Source: Alphaproteobacteria bacterium (GTDB lineage Bacteria > Pseudomonadota > Alphaproteobacteria > UBA1280 > UBA12223). Taken from it: a DNA stretch of 5,543 bases. The stretch covers positions 1 to 5,543 of the forward strand of contig DMEM01000193.1 in NCBI GenBank assembly GCA_003450915.1, read 5' to 3'. The notes under the pieces were generated by a model. The model did no database searches, was not told the DNA's origin, and saw only the letters and a program-made list of their open reading frames with translations. The translations under genes were made by a program, and so were the position numbers. The first letter of the stretch is position 1, and each line of letters begins with the position of its first letter. Shown piece after piece: positions 1 through 5,543 of the stretch.

Positions 1-38
1 ATAGTATAACAAATTAAATTAAGAAATTAAACTGTAGA

Positions 39-2183
39 ATGAAATTTGTAAAAGTTATTGTCCCGTTATACCTACCTAAAGCTCTAGACTATCAATATCT
101 TGATGGTCAGCCTAAAATTGGTGAATTTGTAAAAGTAAATGTCGGAAAGGCATTTGTGCATGGTGTAATTGCAGAGATAAAAAATACTACAGATTATTCA
201 GGAAAATTAAAATCAGCAACACCTACCGGCTTTTATTTAGCTGAAGAAACTTTAAAATTCTTCGATTGGGTTAACCGTTATAATATTGCTTTCCCTGGTG
301 AAAGTTTAAGAGCATGTTTAGTCGCTAATAAAGTACCTGAAGATAAAAGCTATAAAGATGCAATTGTTTTAAAACGATTAGATGCTGATAAAGTAACTAA
401 ACAACGTCAAAAAGTTTTAGACTTTTTAATGCATAATAAAGAACCCCACACAAAAGCTGAACTAGCGAAAAGATTAGAAGTTTCATCATCTGTTATTAAA
501 ACAATGATTGAAAAAGGCTTTATTAAAGAAAAAGAAGTAAAACTTGTTGATTCTGTTTCTATTGAACAACATGTTGATGATATTACCTTAACAGATCAAC
601 AAATTCATGCTTTAGGCAGTATTTGTACTTCAATTGATTCAAATGCCTTTAGCCCTATTTTACTTGATGGTGTAACAGGATCAGGTAAAACAGAAGTTTT
701 CTTTAAAGCTATGGATAAGATTTTACAAGAAGACCGTGGCCAAATCTTAGTTTTAGTTCCTGAAATCTCTTTAACTCCACAATTATTAGAGCGTTTCGAA
801 ACTCACTTTGGTTTTAAACCATATGGCTATCACTCAAACATGACAGGATCTGCTAAAGCTAAAACATGGCATAAGGTTTTAAGTGGAGAGGCAAAAGTTG
901 TTATTGGAGCACGTTCAGCATTATTCTTACCATTTAAAAGCTTAAGATTTATAGTAGTTGATGAAGAACATGACAATTCATATAAACAAGAAGATAACTT
1001 TAAATATAACGGCCGTGATATGGCTATTGTTAGAGCTAAACTAGGTAATTTTACCATTGTTTTAGCCTCTGCTACTCCTAGCTTACAAACATGGTATAAT
1101 GCTCAAACACAACGTTTTAAACAAATTATTATGGCAAACCGTTATGGTAATGCAACATTACCTGATGTTTGCATGATTGATATGAAGAGTGAAAAACCTG
1201 GGACTGATAAGTTTATTTCACCAAGTTTAAAATCAAAACTTACAGAAAACTTAGAAAAAGGTAACCAGTCTTTAATCTTTTTAAACCGTCGTGGTAATGC
1301 ACCTCTTCTTATTTGTAGAACTTGCGGACATCGTCATAGTTGCCCTAGTTGTGATGTTTATATGGTTGTACATGGTAATAAAATGGTTTGTCACCATTGT
1401 GGTTTTAAAGAGCCATTCCCTGAAACATGCCCAGATTGCAAAAAAGACGACTCTCTGTTTGCTTTTGGTGTTGGAACAAGAAAGATATTTCAAGAATTAC
1501 AAGAATACTACCCTAACGCTAGAATTGGCTTAGCAGATACTGATAATATTAAAACAAACAACCAAATGGCTGAACTTATTAAACAAGTTGAAAATAATGA
1601 AATTGATATTTTAGTTGGTACTCAAATGATTGCAAAAGGTCTTAACTTTAAAGATCTAACTTTAGTTGGTGTTGTTGATGCTGATATGGGCTTAAATAAT
1701 TCAGATTTAAGAGCTGGCGAACAAACTTTCCAACTAATTTCTCAGGTTGCTGGTCGTGCTGGTCGATATGATAAAAAAGGTACTGTTTATTTACAAAGCT
1801 ACATGCCAGAACATGAAATTTTTGATCATTTAAAAACACTAGATCGAGATGGCTATTTTAATCTAGAATTAAAATCTAGAAAATTTGGTAATATGCCTCC
1901 ATTTAGTAAACTAGCTGCTATTTTAATTAAAAGTAAAAATCAACATTCAGCTCAAAGAGCTGCTATGGCCTTAGTTCAAAACTTCCCTCATCATAATGAA
2001 AGCATTGATGTATTAGGTCCAGCGCCTGCTACAATTTTCAAAGTTAGAGATATTTATCGCTTTAGAATTTTAGTAAAATCAACAATTAATCTACATAAAG
2101 AACTAAAACACTGGATTGCATCAACCCCTGTTACAAACGATGTAAGAATAGATATTGATATTGACCCACAGACATTGTATTAA
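39..2183 (+). CDS. priA: Primosomal protein N' (replication restart helicase PriA)
   Basis: PriA is a cytoplasmic 3'-5' superfamily 2 DNA helicase that recognises abandoned replication forks and D-loops and starts reloading of the replicative helicase. The 714 residues are close to the usual length (E. coli about 730). In order I see: an N-terminal 3'-end-binding domain (about 1-100); a winged-helix-like stretch (about 120-170); LTDQQ (184-188); Walker A GVTGSGKTE (211-219); the DEEH box (308-311); SATPS (344-348); eight zinc-binding cysteines (426, 429, 435, 438, 451, 454, 464, 467); motif V GTQMIAKGLNF (527-537); motif VI QVAGRAGR (569-576); and the C-terminal domain ending DIDPQTLY. The start is chosen because the first residues, MKFVKVIVPLYLPKALDYQY, match the first strands of the family fold. 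No clear Shine-Dalgarno precedes it. The lineage-variable positions look alphaproteobacterial. The gene is intact and ends in its own terminator. One oddity is Leu535 where motif V usually has His. Confidence 0.97.
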   Translation: MKFVKVIVPLYLPKALDYQYLDGQPKIGEFVKVNVGKAFVHGVIAEIKNTTDYSGKLKSATPTGFYLAEETLKFFDWVNRYNIAFPGESLRACLVANKVPEDKSYKDAIVLKRLDADKVTKQRQKVLDFLMHNKEPHTKAELAKRLEVSSSVIKTMIEKGFIKEKEVKLVDSVSIEQHVDDITLTDQQIHALGSICTSIDSNAFSPILLDGVTGSGKTEVFFKAMDKILQEDRGQILVLVPEISLTPQLLERFETHFGFKPYGYHSNMTGSAKAKTWHKVLSGEAKVVIGARSALFLPFKSLRFIVVDEEHDNSYKQEDNFKYNGRDMAIVRAKLGNFTIVLASATPSLQTWYNAQTQRFKQIIMANRYGNATLPDVCMIDMKSEKPGTDKFISPSLKSKLTENLEKGNQSLIFLNRRGNAPLLICRTCGHRHSCPSCDVYMVVHGNKMVCHHCGFKEPFPETCPDCKKDDSLFAFGVGTRKIFQELQEYYPNARIGLADTDNIKTNNQMAELIKQVENNEIDILVGTQMIAKGLNFKDLTLVGVVDADMGLNNSDLRAGEQTFQLISQVAGRAGRYDKKGTVYLQSYMPEHEIFDHLKTLDRDGYFNLELKSRKFGNMPPFSKLAAILIKSKNQHSAQRAAMALVQNFPHHNESIDVLGPAPATIFKVRDIYRFRILVKSTINLHKELKHWIASTPVTNDVRIDIDIDPQTLY

Positions 2184-2190
2184 ACAACCG

Positions 2191-2216
2191 AAAAAGCCAC
2201 CGCAAGGTGGCTTTTT
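2191..2216 (+). terminator. Rho-independent terminator after priA, symmetric
   Basis: A perfect 11-bp stem, AAAAAGCCACC pairing with GGTGGCTTTTT, closes on a GCAA tetraloop (GNRA type) only 7 bases after the priA stop codon. The A tract on the 5' arm and T tract on the 3' arm make it usable from both strands. It can therefore also end transcription of the minus-strand gene whose stop codon is at 2238. Confidence 0.93.
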
Positions 2217-2237
2217 CAATCATTTGATTGTTAACGT

Positions 2238-2598
2238 TTAGATTTGATGCTCTAGCTCTATAATTTCATCTATAGCATCTCCGCTAGAAGTTTTTACCGC
2301 AACTAGGCAAAGATAAGAAGTTCCTTTTTCTTTTTTTCCACCTTTAAAAGCCGCGGGTACACCATCATAACGCCAACATGAATCATGCCGGCACTGAATT
2401 TTCCACTCCTTAGATACCGATTTTACATAAATGGATACGTACGCCCCCAGCAAAAGCAAGCAACTCCACGCCATCATCAAATTTAAAATGATACCCCTTT
2501 TGGTAGATATCATCTCCTACTTCATGGTAACCAAAGTCCCCATTGTGTTTACCATCATTGATAATTTCTACGACTTGTTCCTTATCCAGTCGCAACAT
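2238..2598 (-). pseudogene. Unrecognised small protein gene with a single-base frameshift
   Basis: I do not recognise this protein. The start is the ATG at 2598 because a perfect GGAGG sits 5 bases upstream; an in-frame TTG at 2610 lies upstream of that ribosome site and is not needed. The first frame (MLRLDKEQVVEI...) is protein-like through VELLAFAG. It then hits five G in its own sense (2444-2448) and runs about ten further residues to a stop at 2410-2412. A second frame from the same point, AYVSIYVKSVSKEW..., stays open to the TAA at 2238. Deleting one G joins them as LLAFAG-AYVSIYV, giving 119 residues: hydrophilic, strand-rich, a CRHDSC cysteine pair, no signal peptide and no membrane span. 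Hand counts give about 43% G+C over 2281-2460, against roughly 22-35% in sample lines of priA, which suggests acquired DNA. It could be a recent pseudogene, a sequencing error in the homopolymer, or, less likely, programmed +1 frameshifting. Confidence 0.72.
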
Positions 2599-2603
2599 AG
2601 CAA

Positions 2604-2608
2604 CCTCC
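2604..2608 (-). promoter_or_regulatory. Shine-Dalgarno that fixes the start of the frameshifted gene
   Basis: On the minus strand this reads GGAGG followed by TTGCT and then ATG, a consensus site at 5-base spacing. It marks the ATG at 2598 as the start and rules out the upstream TTG at 2610, which would place the ribosome site inside the coding region. It also supports the view that this was a real translated gene. Confidence 0.85.
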
Positions 2609-2718
2609 AAAAAAAGAATTAAAGATAATATATTTTGTTAATGACTAAAAATATTTGGTTAACACAACAATCAAAACACCATATAAAGTAGAAACAATAC
2701 TTTACTCACCACAATATA

Positions 2719-2747
2719 TTGACATTGTCTTTGTTTTAGTATATTAC
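2719..2747 (+). promoter_or_regulatory. Likely sigma70-type promoter for the 79-residue gene
   Basis: A perfect TTGACA (2719-2724) is followed, 17 bases later, by TATTAC (2742-2747), which matches the consensus -10 at four of six positions. An alternative -10, TATATT (2740-2745), matches better but leaves only a 15-base spacer. Transcription would begin near 2754, about 40 bases before the ATG at 2797. The very AT-rich surroundings make -10-like strings common, so the perfect -35 box is the stronger part of this call. Confidence 0.65.
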
Positions 2748-2755
2748 TATACAAA
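2736..2755. promoter_or_regulatory. Inverted repeat over the -10 region, candidate operator
   Basis: GTATA (2739-2743) and TATAC (2748-2752) form perfect arms around a TTAC centre. After one mismatch the symmetry continues for two more bases each side (TT at 2736-2737 with AA at 2754-2755). A dyad of this size and position, covering the -10 and start site, is typical of a repressor operator. The arms are short and AT-rich, so chance symmetry is possible, and no regulator gene is visible nearby. Confidence 0.4.
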
Positions 2756-2785
2756 CATTAAAAAAATTGACTATCTTTTAAAAAC

Positions 2786-2791
2786 AAGGAG
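2786..2791 (+). promoter_or_regulatory. Shine-Dalgarno of the 79-residue gene
   Basis: AAGGAG lies 5 bases before the ATG at 2797. It fixes that start codon and is a stronger ribosome site than anything visible in front of priA. Confidence 0.85.
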
Positions 2792-2796
2792 TTTAT

Positions 2797-3036
2797 ATGG
2801 TTGAAAATTTTGAATCGAACTCTTCAACACAGCAAAACCTTGAAAAAATCCCTTATGTAATAAAACAAGCTCGAAAATGCGGAATGCTTTCTAGTGATGA
2901 CTTCAAGACCATAAAAAATCTTACTAAAGCTAAGTTTAAAACTTTTATGGTTACAACACCTCAGCTAAAAGAATATGGAACCAGCGTAGGCGAACTAAAC
3001 ATTTTAGTAACCAACTGGTGGCAACAAAACCGATAA
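2797..3036 (+). CDS. Small hypothetical protein, 79 residues
   Basis: I do not recognise this protein and assign no function. It has a complete expression unit: a TTGACA promoter about 75 bases upstream, AAGGAG at 5-base spacing, an ATG start, and a hairpin terminator beginning 3 bases after the stop. That makes it very likely a real, separately transcribed gene. The product is hydrophilic and lysine-rich, with one cysteine (Cys28) and no signal peptide or membrane segment, so it should be cytoplasmic. The first 15 or so residues are Asn/Ser/Gln-rich and probably disordered. Residues about 17-50 look helical (KIPYVIKQARKCGMLSSDDF), and a second predicted helix ends in a Trp-Trp pair (TNWWQQNR). 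The helix-turn-helix-like spacing could suit a small DNA- or protein-binding factor, but I see no diagnostic motif. It is divergent from the frameshifted gene and convergent with the GGDEF-EAL gene. Confidence 0.8.
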   Translation: MVENFESNSSTQQNLEKIPYVIKQARKCGMLSSDDFKTIKNLTKAKFKTFMVTTPQLKEYGTSVGELNILVTNWWQQNR

Positions 3037-3039
3037 ACA

Positions 3040-3067
3040 AAAAAAGCTCCACTAAAGGAGCTTTTTT
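3040..3067 (+). terminator. Rho-independent terminator between convergent genes
   Basis: An 11-bp stem, AAAAAAGCTCC pairing with GGAGCTTTTTT, closes on the 6-base loop ACTAAA just after the stop of the 79-residue gene. With A and T tracts on opposite arms it can work in both directions. It lies 31 bases beyond the stop codon of the minus-strand GGDEF-EAL gene, so it probably ends both transcripts. Confidence 0.92.
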
Positions 3068-3098
3068 ATATTATTTATATATCTTGCAAAGAATAATT

Positions 3099-5528
3099 TT
3101 ACTTAGCGTTAACTACGAAATGCTTTGTCGGCTTAGACGGACGTCCGAATAGATAACCTTGCATTTTAAAACAACCGTGCTCTTTTAAGAATTTCTCTTG
3201 TTCTGGAGTTTCTACGCAGTCTGCGGCTGGCTCCATACCAAGCTTTCTTGCCATTTTAATAAATGTTTTAATCATTTCTTCAGAGTCTTTGTTTTTACCA
3301 ATTTCTGAAATATATTTATAATCAATTTTTAACATATCAATTGGGTTGTCTTTTAGCATTTCCATTGTCATGCCTTCTTTATCTAGGTTTTCTACAACCA
3401 GGATAATACCTAAAGCCTTAAGATCTCTTAATGTTTTTACAACAGTTTCATTATTTTGTAGCATAATTTTTTCTGAAATTTCAAAACCTAATGAATTTGG
3501 TTTTACATCATACTCTTTAATTAGCTTAGAAACACGCTTAATAAATGTTTTATCTAAGAACTCTCTAGGAGAAATATTTAATGTTAGAAGTAAACCTTTT
3601 TGACCTTCTTTTTCCCAGTCTTGTAATTGTAGACATGCCTTCCTTAACGCAAATTGTCCAATTTCAACCATAATATCATCTTGCTCAACAGCTGCTAAGA
3701 ACTGACCTGCTCTTAATAATCCATACTGAGGATGATTCCATCTTAATAATGCCTCAACACCATAAACTTTCTGCTTATCGCAATCAAAATAACCTTGGTA
3801 GTGTAATAATAATTCATTTTGATTTAATGCATTTTGAATATCATCAACTTTAATGTTTTCTGCTGAAACCTCAAAACCTTGAGACTCATAAAATACATAG
3901 TTATTTTTACCACTGTTTTTAGCTTTGTACATGCTTTCATCAGCATGACGGATTAAATCTACAGAGTTTGAACCATCTTTTGGATACATTGAAATACCGA
4001 TAGAAGCTGTTACTCTTGCAATAATACCATCGCCATAATCATATGGTTCACCAATAACTTTAACAATTTTAGCTGCAACTGTTGCTACATCTTGCACCTC
4101 ATCGATATTTGTAAGAATAACTGTAAACTCATCACCACCCATTCTTGCTACAGTATCTGAAGCACGAGTATGTTCTTGCAATCTTTGAGATACATCTTGT
4201 AGAAGTCTATCACCAACATCATGTCCTAAAGTATCGTTAACGGCTTTAAAACCATCAAGGTCAATAAATAGTAAACCTGTTTTCTTTAGATTACGATATG
4301 AACTTGTTAATGCTTCACTTAGTCTATCGTGGAACAGTTGTCTGTTTGGCAGACCTGTTAACATATCGTGATAAGCTAACTTACGCTCTGTTTGACGTTG
4401 TTTTTCAGCTTGTTTACGACGTTTTCTTGCTTGTGTTGTAAATACTGTAGAAATAATAAAGCCTGATATTTTATCATCTTCATTTCTATATGGTCTTACT
4501 TCAAATCTTAACCATTCTTCTTTACCTAATAAAACTGTTTCAAACTCAGGAATTTTAATAATATCACCCCTAACTAAATCTCTTTGTACTGGTGCTAGTT
4601 GTTTAGCAAAAGATGGTATAGAATCAATAACGGTTCTACCTTGAATTTGCTTATCTTCTAAACCAAATGAACGAACCCATTTTTGGTTAGTTAATAGGTA
4701 TTTCCAATTTAAATCAACTAAAGCAACAGAATCAATAGAAGTATCTAATAATTGTTTTAGTAGTGATACACCTGATTCAACTCCAATTGAAGATTCTTTT
4801 TTAGCTGTAATATCATTAAAGTAAACACCAATTTTTCCGTTTTCATAGTACAATCTAATTAAAATCCAACGTTTTTGTTGTTGTAAATAGATTTCTGCTG
4901 TTTTTGATACTTGTGTTTTTTGAACAGAATCAAACACTTGAACAAAGTTTGTACTTTTAATATCTGGCATTAAATCTGTTAAGAAAACATTTTTAAATGT
5001 TGATACTGAAGTTGTTTTATTAAAATAAGTTTTAGCACTTGTATTTACATGTATAATTCGGTAATCATTAGCAAGTCTCATGTAACAATCTGTACTTTGA
5101 TCAATAACTTTATTAATTTGCATTTCTTTTAATTGTCGTTCTTGAATAATTTTTTTATTCAACTGACGCTCTTTTAATTTTACAAAGTTGATTTGATCTC
5201 TAATATTTCTTTCATTTTTAACTTCTTTAATAAGCCTAATAAGAACAATAAAAGAAAACCCTGCAAACATAATTGTTGTAAGAACAGTTGTTGCTAATAA
5301 TGAGTTAGTTACTATTGTTATAAAATTAATAAAGGCCTGATTAACATTAGCCAACATTATGTTTTTTTCTAAATATAAGGCTTGAGTGCTAAATAATTCA
5401 GATACAAAAACATTAGTTTTATACATATATATATAGTAAGAACTTGCTATAATGCATGATAATATAACCCATACTACTGAGCTAATAGATAAAAATATAA
5501 TATTTGTTTTATAGTTATTATGTAACAT
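3099..5528 (-). CDS. Membrane-anchored PAS-PAS-GGDEF-EAL protein: diguanylate cyclase with degenerate EAL domain
   Basis: This is an inner-membrane c-di-GMP signalling protein of 809 residues. In order: membrane span about 10-35; a short outer loop of roughly 33 residues, too small for a classic periplasmic sensor; span about 69-98; a charged coiled-coil linker (about 100-142); PAS about 143-243, ending NDITAKK; PAS about 256-365; a second charged linker (367-383); GGDEF about 384-548; and EAL about 560-798. The cyclase looks active: metal site FIDLDGF (421-427), NDTLGH (431-436), intact GGDEF (464-468), and an RxxD inhibitory site (Arg455, Asp458) five residues before it. The EAL domain keeps Glu592, Asn651, Glu683, Lys734 and Gln790. 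However, the DDFG metal motif reads ENLD (713-716) and the AEGVE glutamate is Asp770. Net c-di-GMP synthesis is my inference. The ATG at 5526-5528 has only a distant AGGAA upstream, and the promoter lies beyond the window. Confidence 0.93.
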   Translation of the reverse strand: MLHNNYKTNIIFLSISSVVWVILSCIIASSYYIYMYKTNVFVSELFSTQALYLEKNIMLANVNQAFINFITIVTNSLLATTVLTTIMFAGFSFIVLIRLIKEVKNERNIRDQINFVKLKERQLNKKIIQERQLKEMQINKVIDQSTDCYMRLANDYRIIHVNTSAKTYFNKTTSVSTFKNVFLTDLMPDIKSTNFVQVFDSVQKTQVSKTAEIYLQQQKRWILIRLYYENGKIGVYFNDITAKKESSIGVESGVSLLKQLLDTSIDSVALVDLNWKYLLTNQKWVRSFGLEDKQIQGRTVIDSIPSFAKQLAPVQRDLVRGDIIKIPEFETVLLGKEEWLRFEVRPYRNEDDKISGFIISTVFTTQARKRRKQAEKQRQTERKLAYHDMLTGLPNRQLFHDRLSEALTSSYRNLKKTGLLFIDLDGFKAVNDTLGHDVGDRLLQDVSQRLQEHTRASDTVARMGGDEFTVILTNIDEVQDVATVAAKIVKVIGEPYDYGDGIIARVTASIGISMYPKDGSNSVDLIRHADESMYKAKNSGKNNYVFYESQGFEVSAENIKVDDIQNALNQNELLLHYQGYFDCDKQKVYGVEALLRWNHPQYGLLRAGQFLAAVEQDDIMVEIGQFALRKACLQLQDWEKEGQKGLLLTLNISPREFLDKTFIKRVSKLIKEYDVKPNSLGFEISEKIMLQNNETVVKTLRDLKALGIILVVENLDKEGMTMEMLKDNPIDMLKIDYKYISEIGKNKDSEEMIKTFIKMARKLGMEPAADCVETPEQEKFLKEHGCFKMQGYLFGRPSKPTKHFVVNAK

Positions 5529-5543
5529 TTTTATTGTATTCCT

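Larger units (their letters stand above)
2599..2796. other. AT-rich divergent intergenic region
   Basis: This spacer separates the ribosome sites of two small genes transcribed away from each other. Its right half holds the rightward promoter and an inverted repeat, listed separately. For the leftward gene I see only weak candidates: AT-rich -10-like strings such as TATTAT near 2624-2632 with no convincing -35 at proper distance. No open reading frame here looks coding. Confidence 0.7.

Noticed and set aside
5..10. TATAAC just before priA as a possible -10 box.
   Set aside because: The matching -35 would lie outside the window, and such strings are frequent at this base composition.
1291..1533. 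Open frames inside priA on both strands (for example 1291-1533 + and 1281-1493 -).
   Set aside because: They lie wholly within the conserved zinc-binding and helicase coding region of priA in other frames, without ribosome sites of their own, and look like shadows.
2217..2230. Short inverted repeat CAATCA-TT-TGATTG immediately after the priA terminator.
   Set aside because: The 6-bp AT-rich arms sit between two gene ends with no promoter nearby. Chance is likely and no role is supported.
2238..2513. A 91-residue minus-strand frame starting MISTKRG... with an apparent membrane helix near MMAWSCLLLLGAYV.
   Set aside because: Its first 23 residues overlap the other frame of the frameshifted gene, which has the ribosome site and more protein-like sequence there. 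The apparent membrane segment is an out-of-frame reading and vanishes once the frame is repaired.
2431..2622. Plus-strand frame of 63 residues starting MDTYAPSKSK.
   Set aside because: It lies antisense to the frameshifted gene, has no ribosome site, and its content mirrors the complementary coding sequence.
2636..2664. TGTTAA and TTAACA arms 17 bases apart in the divergent spacer, a possible second operator.
   Set aside because: The arms are six AT-rich bases with wide spacing in a very AT-rich region, not distinguishable from chance.
3346..3603. Plus-strand frame of 85 residues opposite the EAL domain.
   Set aside because: It is antisense to well-conserved EAL coding sequence, and no promoter or ribosome site is visible.

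Overview
The window is AT-rich bacterial chromosome. It has two large housekeeping or signalling genes at its flanks and a small accessory segment between them. The best clue to the host is the left-hand gene, priA. Several of its variable positions match the alphaproteobacterial form of PriA as I remember it: an FDWV...Y...PG..LR block near residue 75, a CGHR-type start to the zinc region, VGVVDAD-GL after motif V, and a DIDPQ-type C-terminus. I therefore infer an AT-rich alphaproteobacterium, probably free-living or host-associated with a c-di-GMP network. This is judged from sequence alone and I cannot name a genus.

Layout. Bases 39-2183 (+) encode a complete PriA replication-restart helicase, closed by a strong hairpin terminator at 2191-2216. 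Bases 2238-2598 (-) hold a small unrecognised gene whose reading frame is broken by one extra base in a run of five C on the + strand (2444-2448). Removing one base restores a 119-residue protein behind a perfect GGAGG. This gene is visibly richer in G+C than its surroundings. Bases 2599-2796 are a very AT-rich divergent intergenic region with a good -35 box, a plausible -10 and an inverted repeat over the -10. They serve a 79-residue unrecognised gene at 2797-3036 (+), which is closed by a second hairpin at 3040-3067. Bases 3099-5528 (-) encode an 809-residue membrane-anchored PAS-PAS-GGDEF-EAL protein. Its start codon lies 15 bases inside the right edge, so its promoter is outside the window.

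Function. PriA reloads the replisome at stalled forks. The GGDEF-EAL protein should make c-di-GMP: its active site and RxxD product-inhibition site are intact. Its EAL domain has lost several metal and catalytic residues and is probably not a working phosphodiesterase. Nothing links these two genes functionally; they converge on a spacer holding two small, separately transcribed genes. I saw no tRNA, rRNA, CRISPR array, insertion sequence or phage structural gene. The two observations most worth following are the frameshifted 119-residue gene with its composition shift, and the degenerate EAL domain.
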